Positions 25,453-34,257 of a stretch of 64,000 nucleotides of DNA are shown here, one piece after another (the first letter of the stretch is position 1; the number at the start of each line of letters is the position of its first letter). The stretch lies in contig CAVPMY010000017.1 in assembly GCA_963706685.1 (NCBI GenBank), positions 124,001 to 188,000 on the forward strand. The letters are read 5' to 3'. The position numbers were made by a program, and so were the translations under genes. A model generated the notes under the pieces. It did not search any database, was not told where the DNA came from, and saw nothing but the letters and a program-made list of their open reading frames with translations. The DNA comes from CADEEN01 sp963706685 (GTDB taxonomy: Bacteria > Pseudomonadota > Gammaproteobacteria > Burkholderiales > Burkholderiaceae_C).

Positions 25453-26388
25453 TCATCGCCACAACCACGCCGCACCACGCACGCCCGATGAATCGCCGTG
25501 CAGGGCGCGCTGCAGCGGCGTGTTGACAGTATCGGAGAAGACATGCCGCGCCCAGTGTTGCGGCACGTCACGGTAGAGCGACTCGATGTTGCTCATGCCG
25601 CCGCCGAGCACGATGGCCGAGGGGTCGAGCACGTTGATGATCTGCGCCAGCGCGCGCGCCAGTCGGTCACCATAACGGTCGAGCGAAGCACGCGCTGCCG
25701 CATCGCCCGCAGCCGCCGCCGCCACGATGGCCGGCGCGTCGATCGCCGCGTGGCCGTGTCGGGCGTGGTCGGCCGCCAGCCCGGGGCCGGACAGCAACGT
25801 CTCGTTGCACTCGCCGCGGCCGCACCAGCAGTGCAGGCGCGGCACCTGCTCGTCGCCGTCGACCCGCGGCGCCGGGTTGTGGCCCCACTCGCCGGCGACA
25901 CCTTGTCGCCCCGTCCACGCCAGGCCGTCGATCGCCACGCCGGCGCCGACGCCGGTGCCGAGAATCACGGCGAAGACCACGCGCTCGCCCGCGCCCGCGC
26001 CATCGACCGCTTCGCTGACCGCCAGGCAGTTGGCGTCGTTTTCGATGCGCACCGGTCGCTGCAGACATTGCTCCATGTCCTGGAGCAGCGTGTGGCCGTT
26101 GAGCGCTGTCGAGTTCGCGCCCTTGACGCGCCCGCTGGCCGGCGAAATGCAACCCGGGATGCCGACGCCCAGCGGCACGCCGTTGACGCCGAGCTGCGCC
26201 TCTGCATTGCGTACGAGCGCCGCGATGGCGTTCAGCACCGCGTCATAGCCGCCGCGCGGCGTGGCCACGCGCTCGCGCAACAGCATGCGGCCATCGTCGC
26301 GGGCCAGCGCAGCAATCTCGATCTTGGTGCCGCCGAGATCGACGCCGAGGAGCGGCGCCTCGACTTTCTCGATCAGCGGCGTGTTCAT
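25453..26388 (-). CDS. mak: ROK family sugar kinase, fructokinase-like
   Basis: This 311-residue protein has the ROK kinase phosphate motif LLGVDLGGTKIEIA, the catalytic region IENDANCLAVSE, ILGTGVGAGVAI, the zinc-binding CWCGRGEC cluster and GGGMSNIE. The ending GDSSGVRGAAWLW is typical of the Mak (manno-fructokinase) group rather than of glucokinase. It phosphorylates a hexose, probably fructose. The ATG at 26388 overlaps the ligA stop as ATGA, so it is coupled to ligA. Substrate assignment is by family resemblance only. Confidence 0.88.
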   Translation of the reverse strand: MNTPLIEKVEAPLLGVDLGGTKIEIAALARDDGRMLLRERVATPRGGYDAVLNAIAALVRNAEAQLGVNGVPLGVGIPGCISPASGRVKGANSTALNGHTLLQDMEQCLQRPVRIENDANCLAVSEAVDGAGAGERVVFAVILGTGVGAGVAIDGLAWTGRQGVAGEWGHNPAPRVDGDEQVPRLHCWCGRGECNETLLSGPGLAADHARHGHAAIDAPAIVAAAAAGDAAARASLDRYGDRLARALAQIINVLDPSAIVLGGGMSNIESLYRDVPQHWARHVFSDTVNTPLQRALHGDSSGVRGAAWLWR

Positions 26389-28444
26389 GTCGCCCCCAGC
26401 AGCGCCCGCAGGGCAGCTTCGTCGATCACCTCCACACCCAGATCGCGCGCCTTGTCGAGCTTGCTGCCCGCGGCCTCGCCGGCGACCACATAGTGCGTCT
26501 TCTTCGACACCGAGCCGGACACCTTGCCGCCGGCCGCCTCGATCAACGCTTTGGCCTGTTCGCGCTCCAGGCTCGGCAGCGAGCCGGTGAGCACGAAGGT
26601 CTTGCCGGCCAGCGGCTTGGGCGACGTATCGGCCTCGCCGTCATGTTCTGCCCAGGTCACGCCCGCGGCGCGCAACTGTTCGACGACCTCGCGGTTGTGC
26701 GGCTGCTCGAAGAAGGTGCGCAGGCTTTGTGCGACGACCGGACCGACGTCCGGGGCCTCCTGCAGTTGTTCGACGCTGGCCTCCATCAAGCGATCGAGCG
26801 CGCCGAAGTGCCGCGCCAGGTCCTTGGCCGTGGTCTCGCCGACATGGCGGATGCCCAGTGCATAGACAAACCGAGCCAGCGTGGTCTGCTTGCTCTTGTC
26901 GATCGCTGCCATGAGGTTGGCCGCGCTCTTGTCGGCCATGCGTTCGAGCTGGGCCAGCGAGGCCACGCCGAGCTTGTACAGGTCGGGCAGCGTCTTGATG
27001 ACGCCGCCGTCGACCAACTGCTCGACGAGCTTGTCGCCCAGCCCTTCGATGTCGAGGGCACGGCGCTGCGCAAAATGCAGGATGGCCTGCTTGCGCTGCG
27101 CCGGGCACGAGATGCCGCCGCTGCAGCGCCAATCGACCTCGCCTTCCTCGCGCACGATCGCACTGCCGCAGACCGGGCACTTGCCGCCGAGTTTCTTGCG
27201 CAGATCGAACGGCTCGCCGACATCGTCCGGCCGCTTGCCCGGCACGACACCCACCACTTCGGGGATCACGTCGCCGGCGCGGCGCACGATCACCGTGTCG
27301 CCGATGCGCACATCCTTGCGCCGTGCTTCGTCTTCGTTGTGCAGCGTCGCGTTGCTGACCGTGGTGCCGCCGACGAACACCGGCTCCAGCTTGGCCACCG
27401 GCGTCAGCTTGCCGGTGCGGCCGACCTGGATGTCGATGCCGCGCAGCAGCGTCATCTGCTCCTGCGCCGGGTACTTGTGCGCCACCGCCCAGCGCGGCTC
27501 GCGCGAGACGAAACCGAGCTGCTGCTGCAGCGCGCGGCTGTTGACCTTGTAGACCACGCCGTCGATGTCGAACGGCAGCGCGTCGCGCAGCGCTGGCAAT
27601 CTGGGCATGGAAGGCCACCAGCCCGTCGGCGCCGCTGACGACACGCCGCCGCGCATCGACCGGCATGCCCATCGCCGCCAGGGCGTCGAGCAAGGCCGCG
27701 TGGGTCGGCGGCACCGTCCAGCCCTGCACATCGCCGAGCCCATAGGCGAAGAACGACAGCCTGCGCGACGCCGTGATCGACGAATCGAGCTGCCGCACCG
27801 CGCCGGCGGCGGTGTTGCGCGGGTTGACATAGGTCTTCTCGCCCTTGCTGCGCTGCGCTTCGTTGAGGCGCTTCGAAATCGTCGCGGCGCATGTAGACCT
27901 CGCCGCGCACTTCGAGCACCGGCGCATCGACGCCGATCAGGCGCAGCGGAATCTGCCCGATCGTGCGGATGTTGCCGGTCACGTCTTCGCCGGTCTCGCC
28001 GTCGCCGCGCGTCGCCGCCTGCACCAGCACGCCGTGCTCGTAGCGCAGGTTGATCGCCAGGCCGTCGAACTTCAGTTCGCAGGCGTATTCGATCGGCGGC
28101 GCGTCATCGGCGAGCTTGAGGTCGCGGCGCACGCGCTCGTCGAACTCGCGCGCACCGCCTGCCGTGGTGTCGGTCTCGGTGCGGATCGACAGCATCGGCA
28201 CGGCGTGGCGCACCGGCTCGAAGCCGTCGAGCACGCGGCCGATGACGCGCTGCGTCGGCGAGTCGGCGGTCTGCAGCTCGGGATGTTCGGCTTCGATCGC
28301 CTGCAGCTCCTGGAACAGCTTGTCGTATTCGGCGTCCGGAATCTGCGGCGCGTCGAGCACGTAGTACAGGTGAGCGTGGCGGTTCAGCAGCGCGCGCAGC
28401 GCGGCGGCGCGGGCACGGGATTCAGCGGTCGAGGCCGTCTTCAC
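26385..28444 (-). pseudogene. ligA: NAD-dependent DNA ligase with two frameshifts
   Basis: The gene spans 2060 bases and would encode about 685 residues. Frame one gives the N-terminal Ia domain (HLYYVLDAPQIPDAEYD) and the adenylation lysine in CELKFDGLAINLRYEHG. Near 27872 the frame shifts by one; the next frame carries RLNEAQRSKGEKTYVNPRN. Between 27590 and 27606 it shifts again to RDALPFDIDGVVYK and then runs to the end: OB fold, Cys4 zinc finger (CPVCG and CSGGISC), helix-hairpin-helix motifs and a BRCT domain. Both breaks are repaired by removing one base (GAAG to GAG gives the usual DFERLNEAQ). LigA is normally essential and both gene ends keep their GTGA and ATGA overlaps, so sequence error is more likely than a true pseudogene. 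Confidence 0.88.
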
Positions 28445-29502
28445 TGGAACAGTCGCCGCGCCACCGCACTGCCGGCGGCCATGTCGCGCGACTCGAGGGC
28501 ACCGTAAAGCGTCTTCAGCTCCGACGCGATCGTCGTGTAGTGCTGCAAGGTGATCGGGCGGTTGTCGTCATCGACGGGTGTGGCATCCATTTCGATCGCC
28601 AGCGCGCGGATCGCGGCCTGCCAGGCGCCGAACGGATCGGCCGCTTCGTGGGTCTGCGCGACATCGAGCGAGAGCGTGACGCGCCGCACCGCGGACTGCT
28701 GCGGATCCTCCGACAGCGCGGCCTGGGCGTCGAACGACAGCACCAGCACCGGCGGCGCCGTGGCCGCCTCACCGACCGCATCCTGGGCGGCGCCCGGCAA
28801 GACCAGGCGCCCCGGCATCGTGCCGGGCACGAAGCCATGGCGCTCGGCGCACTGGCGCAGGTAGCCCACGCTCCATGCCGCCGCGTTGGCCTGCAGGTGA
28901 ATGGCCAGATGCGCGTCGTGCGCGCTGGCAAAGACATCGAGTTCGCGCGCCCGCGCACGCACGTCGAGCATGTCGGGGAAATCAGGCACGGCGCCGAGCG
29001 CGTCGGCAAACGCCTGGATCTTCTGCACGAACTCGGAATACTCGATCTCGTTCAACGCGCCGCTGCGGTTGGCCAGTTGCACGCCGGCCTGCAGCTCGCC
29101 ATAGCGCGCATCCGGTTGCGGCGCCTCCCACTGCGAGGTTTCGGTGTTCAGGCCCTCGATGAAGAACGGCTTGCCGCCGGCGCGGCGCGAGGCCGGCAGG
29201 TGCGCGATCACGGCGGCGCCCGGCACCGGCACTTCGAGTCCGAGCGTGGCGATGGCGTCGATCAGCGCATCGACGCGCGTGCTGAGGCGCCGCGCCGCGG
29301 CCGCGGCAGCGCTGGTCGGTGGTGCCGCCAATGCCGGCGCGTCACCCAGCGTCGGATCGACGCGCTGCGCCAAAGGCTCGGCCGGCATGACGGTGCCATC
29401 AGCCTTGCGCGGCATGGCGCGGCGGGCGCTCCACCAGCCATGCCCGACCAGCGCGAAGAGCACGGCAACGGCAGCCAGGATCAAGGCAATGGTGAGGGTC
29501 AT
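28441..29502 (-). CDS. zipA: Cell division protein ZipA-like, FtsZ-binding C-terminal domain
   Basis: This 353-residue protein has an N-terminal membrane anchor (residues 2-20), a basic/Pro-Ala-rich linker, and a C-terminal ZipA domain from about residue 190 (LQANAAAWSVGYLRQCAERHGFVPG, then VTLSLDVAQTHEAADPFGAW). ZipA tethers FtsZ to the inner membrane. Position between smc and ligA is the standard Burkholderiales order. The ATG at 29502 starts the membrane segment; the frame is open for 59 more codons upstream but through the intergenic repeat. Its stop overlaps the ligA GTG. Sequence conservation with E. coli ZipA is weak, so the name leans on context. Confidence 0.8.
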   Translation of the reverse strand: MTLTIALILAAVAVLFALVGHGWWSARRAMPRKADGTVMPAEPLAQRVDPTLGDAPALAAPPTSAAAAAARRLSTRVDALIDAIATLGLEVPVPGAAVIAHLPASRRAGGKPFFIEGLNTETSQWEAPQPDARYGELQAGVQLANRSGALNEIEYSEFVQKIQAFADALGAVPDFPDMLDVRARARELDVFASAHDAHLAIHLQANAAAWSVGYLRQCAERHGFVPGTMPGRLVLPGAAQDAVGEAATAPPVLVLSFDAQAALSEDPQQSAVRRVTLSLDVAQTHEAADPFGAWQAAIRALAIEMDATPVDDDNRPITLQHYTTIASELKTLYGALESRDMAAGSAVARRLFQ

Positions 29503-29541
29503 GCCAACATCAAGGCGCGATCGGTTGGCACGAAGTGATAT

Positions 29542-29629
29542 GCCCAGCAACCGCCGCGGATCTGGCTCTGCCAGGCCGCTGGCGGTGCCCCCTTGAGGGG
29601 GTGCGCCGAAGGCGCTCCGGGGGTGGGGG
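29542..29629 (-). repeat. Dispersed GC-rich intergenic repeat, copy B
   Basis: Eighty-eight bases between smc and zipA align with copy A. Read on the minus strand the element starts CCCCACCCCCGGAGCGCC, contains a GCGCC-TTC-GGCGC hairpin and a CCCCCTCAAGGGGG palindrome, and abuts the smc stop codon just as copy A abuts its gene's stop. It may act in transcript 3'-end formation. Confidence 0.78.
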
Positions 29630-29632
29630 ACA

Positions 29633-32600
29633 TCATGCCGCTTCTGCCATCGACACTGCCGCATCCATATCGACGGCAACGATGCGCGACACGCCCTGCT
29701 CCTGCATCGTCACGCCGATCAGCTGTTGCGCCATTTCCATGGCGATCTTGTTGTGGCTGATGTAGAGGAACTGCGTGGCCTGCGCCATCTCGGTGACGAG
29801 CTTGCAGTAACGCTCGGTGTTGGCGTCGTCGAGCGGCGCGTCGACCTCGTCGAGCAGGCAGAACGGCGCCGGGTTCAACTGGAAGATCGCGAACACCAGC
29901 GCGATCGCCGTCAGCGCCTTCTCGCCGCCCGACAGCAGGTGGATCGTGCTGTTCTTCTTGCCCGGCGGCTGCGCCATCACCTGCACGCCGGCATCGAGGA
30001 TCTCGTCGCCGGTCATCACCAGCCTGGCGGTGCCGCCGCCGAACAACGTCGGGAACATGCGCCCGAACTGCTCGTTGACCTGGTTGAAGGTCTGCGCCAG
30101 CAACTCGCGCGTTTCGGCATCGATGGTCTTGATCGCGCCTTCGAGCGTGGCCATGGCCTCGCGCAGGTCGGCGTCCTGCGCATCGAGGAAGGTCTTGCGC
30201 TCGCGCGACGTCGTCAGCTCTTCGAGCGCGGCCAGGTTGACCGCGCCCAGCGCCTCGACCTCGCGGTGGATGCGATCGATCTCGCCTTGCAGGCCCTGCA
30301 GCCTCACGCCGCTGCCTTCGATGCCCTGGGCCAAGGCGTCGAGATCGACCGCTGCCGCGCCGAGCTGCTCGAGGTACTGCGCGCCGCCGAGCGATGCGGC
30401 CTGCTCTTCGAGCTGCAGCTTGGTGATCTTCTCGCGCAACGGATCGAGCCCGCGCTCGAGCCCCATGCGCTGCTCGTCGAAGCTGCGCAGCTTGGCCGAC
30501 AGGTCGTCGTACTGGCTGCGCTGCGCGGCCAGCGCCGATTCGCGTTCGAGCTTCAACGCCAGCGCGGTTTGCAGGCCGGCCTGCGCCGCAGCGTCGTCGA
30601 GCGTGCCCAGCTCGTCGCGCAGCTGCGATACCGCCTGCACATTGGCCGCCACTTGTTGTGCGGCGGTATCGATCGAGCGCTGCAACTCCTCGCGGCGCGA
30701 CACCAGCGTGCGCGACTGGAACTGCGCCTCCTGCGCGCGCAGCGCCAACGCACGGCCCTGCTCGCGCGCCTCGGCCAGCTGGCGTTCGGCCTCGATCACG
30801 GCTTCATCGAGCTCGGCATGGCGCTCCTGCGTGGTCGCCAACTGCAGGTCGAGCTCTTCGAAGCGCGCCTGGCTCGTGACTTGGCGGTCGGCCAGTGCCG
30901 CCAGTTGCGTGTCGATTTCGGCCAGTTCGCCGTCAAGCTGCGTGCCGCGTGCGCTGGCCGCCTCGGCGAGCTGCGTCAGCCGCAGCAGCTCGACCTGGAA
31001 CTGGTGCGCGCGCGTCTGCGCCTCGGCCGCGTCGCGGCGCACGCTGGCGAGCTTGAGCGAGGCTTCGGTGTAGGCGGCTTCGCAGCGCACCAGGGCCGAG
31101 CGCGCTTCCTCCGCGATCAGGCTTTGCGCGCGCTGCTGGCGCTCGAGGTTCTCGATCTCCTGCGCCCGTGCCAGCAGGCCGGCGCGCTCGTCGTCGGGTG
31201 CGTAGAAGCTGGCCGCAAACTGCGTCACCGCATGGCCGTCGCGGGTCATGATCACTTCGCCATGCGTCAACCTGGCGCGGTTGGCCAGGGCTTCGTCGAA
31301 GCTGCTTGCCGTGTAGACGCCTTCGAGCCAATCGCCGAGCAAGGCCTTCAGCCCCGCATCGCCCAGGCGCAACAGCTCGGACAAGCGCGGCAGCGTGTTG
31401 TGCGTGCTCGGCAGCGCCGCGGCGGGCCGCGTGTAGAAGGCGAGCTTGGACGGCGGCGCGTCGTTGGCAAAGGCGCGCACGGTGTCGATGCGGCCGACCT
31501 CGAGCGCATTGAGCTTTTCGCGCAGCGCCGCTTCGAGCGCCGTTTCCCAGCCGGACTCGATGTGGATCTGCGTCCACAGGCCCTGCAGCGACTCCAGACC
31601 GTGCTGCGCCAGCCAGGGCTTCAACTTGCCCTCGGTCTGCACCTTCTCCTGCATGGCCTTGAGCGCGTCGGCCCTGGCCGACAGCTCGGCGAGCTTGGCT
31701 GCTTCGGTGTTCGCCCGGCCCTGCAAGCCGCGGCGCTGCTCGTCGAGGGCCGGCACTTCATCGGTCAACGCCGTCAGCCGGGTTTCGACCTGCGATTGCG
31801 CCAGTGCGGAAGCCGAACTCTTGTTCGTCAACTCGTCCAGCCGCACTTCATCCGGCGCCGACAGCCCCTGGCGCTCGCCGGCCAGCTTGTCGCGGCGTGC
31901 CCTCAGCTGCCGCGTCTGCTCTTCGAGGTTGCGGCTGTCGGCGGCGAGCACCTGGATCTGCTGCTGCACCTCGGCCACCTTGCCGCGCTGCTCGTTGCTG
32001 CGGGCCAGCGCCGCGCGCACGGCTTCTTCGACACTCGGCAACTGCTGGCCATGGTCTTCGACCTGGGTCGCCAGCGCGGCGGCCTCGTCGTCGGCGCCGC
32101 CGAGCTTGGCGCTGATGGACTCGATTTCGCCCTGCGCCTGGCTGCTGCGCTGCTGCCAGGTGGTGTCTTGCGCGCCCAGTTCGGCGATGCGTTGCTCGAC
32201 GCGCTGCCGCGTGTCGAGCACGTAGCGGATGCGCTCTTCGAGGCGGCTGGCGTCGAGTGCGGCTTCGGCCAGCAGGCCCTGCGCGCCATGCAGCGCGTCG
32301 CCGGCCGCGTAGTGTGCCTGGCGCACGGTGTCGAGCTCGGCCTCGACGTGACGCAGCTGGGCGATCTTTTCCTCGAGCGCCGAGTGCGCCTCGGCGACGG
32401 CTTTCTTGACGCGCTCTTCTTCCTTGGACGCATCGCGGTGCTTGAGGAACCAGAGCTGATGCTGCTTGAGCGTGCCCTCGTCCTGCAGCGCGCGGTAGGT
32501 CTGCGCCACCTCGGCCTGCATTTCGAGCTTGTCGAGGTTCGCATTCAACTCACGCAGGATGTCTTCGACGCGCACCAGGTTCTCGCGCGTGTCCTTGAGC

Positions 32601-33148
32601 CGGTTCTCGGTCTCGCGGCGGCGCTCCTTGTACTTGGAAACGCCGGCCGCTTCTTCGAGAAACATGCGCAGCTCTTCGGGCTTGCTCTCGATGATGCGGC
32701 TGATGGTGCCCTGGCCGATGATGGCGTAGGCGCGCGGCCCGAGGCCGGTGCCGAGGAACACGTCCTGGACGTCGCGGCGGCGCACCGGCTGGTTGTTGAT
32801 GTAGTAGCTGCTGTTGCCGTCGCGCGTCAGCACGCGCTTGACGGCGATGTCGCTGAACTGGTTCCACTGGCCGCCGGCGCGTGCCAGCGTGTTGTCGAAC
32901 ACCAGCTCGACGCTGGAACGGCTGGCCGGTTTGCGCTGGCCGCTGCCGTTGAAGATGACGTCCTGCATCGACTCGCCGCGCAGCTCGCTGGCCTTGGACT
33001 CGCCGAGCACCCAGCGCACGGCATCGATGATGTTGGACTTGCCGCAGCCGTTGGGGCCGACGACGCCGACCAGCTGACCGGGCATCTGGAACGTGGTCGG
33101 TTCGGCGAAGGACTTGAAGCCCGAGAGCTTGATCGAGGTGAGGCGCAT
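29633..33148 (-). CDS. smc: Chromosome segregation protein SMC
   Basis: This 1171-residue protein is the condensin-like ATPase. The N-terminus has MRLTSIKLSGFKSF and Walker A GPNGCGKSN near residues 32-40. Two long coiled coils (about 170-500 and 650-1000) flank a hinge domain near residue 515-640. The C-terminal head has the signature LSGGEKALTAIAL near residue 1075 and Walker B CLLDEVDAPLDDAN. It organises the chromosome with ScpA/ScpB, which are not in the window. The ATG at 33148 is the correct start; the open frame extends to 33397 through the leader and part of queF. A strong hairpin lies 30-60 bases upstream. Confidence 0.97.
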   Translation of the reverse strand: MRLTSIKLSGFKSFAEPTTFQMPGQLVGVVGPNGCGKSNIIDAVRWVLGESKASELRGESMQDVIFNGSGQRKPASRSSVELVFDNTLARAGGQWNQFSDIAVKRVLTRDGNSSYYINNQPVRRRDVQDVFLGTGLGPRAYAIIGQGTISRIIESKPEELRMFLEEAAGVSKYKERRRETENRLKDTRENLVRVEDILRELNANLDKLEMQAEVAQTYRALQDEGTLKQHQLWFLKHRDASKEEERVKKAVAEAHSALEEKIAQLRHVEAELDTVRQAHYAAGDALHGAQGLLAEAALDASRLEERIRYVLDTRQRVEQRIAELGAQDTTWQQRSSQAQGEIESISAKLGGADDEAAALATQVEDHGQQLPSVEEAVRAALARSNEQRGKVAEVQQQIQVLAADSRNLEEQTRQLRARRDKLAGERQGLSAPDEVRLDELTNKSSASALAQSQVETRLTALTDEVPALDEQRRGLQGRANTEAAKLAELSARADALKAMQEKVQTEGKLKPWLAQHGLESLQGLWTQIHIESGWETALEAALREKLNALEVGRIDTVRAFANDAPPSKLAFYTRPAAALPSTHNTLPRLSELLRLGDAGLKALLGDWLEGVYTASSFDEALANRARLTHGEVIMTRDGHAVTQFAASFYAPDDERAGLLARAQEIENLERQQRAQSLIAEEARSALVRCEAAYTEASLKLASVRRDAAEAQTRAHQFQVELLRLTQLAEAASARGTQLDGELAEIDTQLAALADRQVTSQARFEELDLQLATTQERHAELDEAVIEAERQLAEAREQGRALALRAQEAQFQSRTLVSRREELQRSIDTAAQQVAANVQAVSQLRDELGTLDDAAAQAGLQTALALKLERESALAAQRSQYDDLSAKLRSFDEQRMGLERGLDPLREKITKLQLEEQAASLGGAQYLEQLGAAAVDLDALAQGIEGSGVRLQGLQGEIDRIHREVEALGAVNLAALEELTTSRERKTFLDAQDADLREAMATLEGAIKTIDAETRELLAQTFNQVNEQFGRMFPTLFGGGTARLVMTGDEILDAGVQVMAQPPGKKNSTIHLLSGGEKALTAIALVFAIFQLNPAPFCLLDEVDAPLDDANTERYCKLVTEMAQATQFLYISHNKIAMEMAQQLIGVTMQEQGVSRIVAVDMDAAVSMAEAA

Positions 33149-33177
33149 TGAGGGGAAGCTTTGCAGCCTTTGAAACG

Positions 33178-33208
33178 GGCAACGCCGACGGAGCGCGTCG
33201 GCGTTGCC
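33178..33208. other. Strong 13-bp inverted repeat in the smc leader
   Basis: GGCAACGCCGACG (33178-33190) and its exact complement CGTCGGCGTTGCC (33196-33208) enclose a five-base loop. It lies in the 166-base divergent gap between smc and queF, starting 30 bases upstream of the smc ATG. On the smc strand it is followed by CGTTTCAAAGG, not a clear T-run. It could be a leader attenuator, a protein-binding site or a mobile-repeat remnant. Confidence 0.75.
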
Positions 33209-33314
33209 GGATGATTGATTCGTAAGCGAAAACTTGCTGCTCACCGAGCGACAAGCGGGCCAAATGATAGCATCGCGCCCCCTCGGACCAGGCCGTTGCG
33301 AGCCCCTGTTGCCC

Positions 33315-33758
33315 ATGCCCAAGATCGCCGTCGGCGCGCGCGCCAAACCTGCTCTGCCCCCCTCTGCACCGAGCCGCCGCCTGGACGTGTTTGCCAACCC
33401 GGCGCCCGAGCGCGACTACGTCATCCGCTTCGACGTGCCCGAGTTCACCTGCCTGTGCCCGCTGACCGGCCAGCCCGACTTCGCGCACTTCACGATCGAA
33501 TACATCGCCGACAAACATTGCGTCGAAACGAAGAGCCTGAAGTCGTACTTCTGGAGCTTTCGCAACGAAGGCGCGTTCCATGAGAAGGTCACCAACACGA
33601 TCCTCGATGACCTGGTGGCCGCGATGAAGCCGCGCTTCGTGCGCATCCACGCCGACTGGTTCGTGCGCGGCGGCATCCGTACCTTCGTCACCGCCGAGCA
33701 TCGCGCCCGGGGCTGGAAGCCGGCGCCGCGGTTCGACCTGCCGAACGCCGAACCGTGA
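33315..33758 (+). CDS. queF: NADPH-dependent 7-cyano-7-deazaguanine reductase (short QueF)
   Basis: This 147-residue protein is the single-domain QueF that reduces preQ0 to preQ1 in queuosine synthesis. The active-site cysteine segment FTCLCPLTGQPDFA, the family motif ETKSLKSYFWSFRNEG and the HADWFVRGG strand are present. The ATG at 33315 (MPKIAVGARAKP) is the best start; the frame is open back to 33234. It is divergent from smc. Its stop overlaps the GTG of the SET-domain gene as GTGA. No preQ1 riboswitch was recognised in the leader. Confidence 0.95.
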   Translation: MPKIAVGARAKPALPPSAPSRRLDVFANPAPERDYVIRFDVPEFTCLCPLTGQPDFAHFTIEYIADKHCVETKSLKSYFWSFRNEGAFHEKVTNTILDDLVAAMKPRFVRIHADWFVRGGIRTFVTAEHRARGWKPAPRFDLPNAEP

Positions 33759-34184
33759 GTCCCGAGGTCGGACGCCCCACCTACCAGCGCTTTGTCGTCA
33801 CCGTCGCAGCTGAGCGCGATCGATGGCCACGGCGTCTTCGCCGCACAGCCGATCCCTGCAAAGCGCAAGATCGGCGAGATCCGCGGCGAGGCCGTCAGCC
33901 TCGAAGAGGCGCGCATCCGCGCGACGCGGCACGAGCGCATCATGATCGTCGAGCTGTCACCGCGGCGCGCCATCGACTTCTCCAAGTCCAGCGACCCGAT
34001 GCGCTTCACCAACCACAGCTGCCAGCCCAACGCGCGGTTGTGCATCGACAACGGGCGCGTCGAGTTCTATGCGCTGCGTGCGATCGAAACTGGCGAGGAA
34101 CTGACCGTGGACTATGGCGAAACCCACCATGGCGGCAAGCTCGCCTGCCGCTGCGGCGCGGCGGGGTGCCGCGGGGCGTTGTAG
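33755..34184 (+). pseudogene. SET-domain protein-lysine methyltransferase, frameshifted near its start
   Basis: The SET core is intact from about base 33801: GHGVFAAQPIPAKRKIGE, the NHSCQPNA motif and DYGETHHGG, ending in a post-SET CRCGAAGCRGAL. The expected start is a GTG at 33755 (MSPEVGRPTYQRFVV) that overlaps the queF stop as GTGA. That frame runs out of register near base 33800; deleting one base there gives RFVVPSQLSAIDGHGVFA, the usual family N-terminus. A TTG at 33792 in the second frame would give a 130-residue product without the first strand. The full protein would be about 142 residues. Target protein unknown. Confidence 0.8.
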
Positions 34185-34257
34185 GCCTCGCCATTGCGAG
34201 GGAAGAAACGTATCTCGTTTGCGCGCAAGATCGTCGGCGCGGCCTTAAGATACTACT

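Noticed and set aside
29726..33151. A 1141-codon plus-strand frame opposite smc
   Set aside because: It is the antisense of the coiled-coil gene smc in high-GC DNA, with repetitive Arg/Gln/Leu composition and no domains. Several similar long antisense frames (for example opposite dnaE and the penicillin acylase) were rejected for the same reason.
33149..33314. preQ1 riboswitch upstream of queF
   Set aside because: No preQ1 aptamer pattern was recognised; the only strong structure is the simple 13-bp hairpin, closer to smc.
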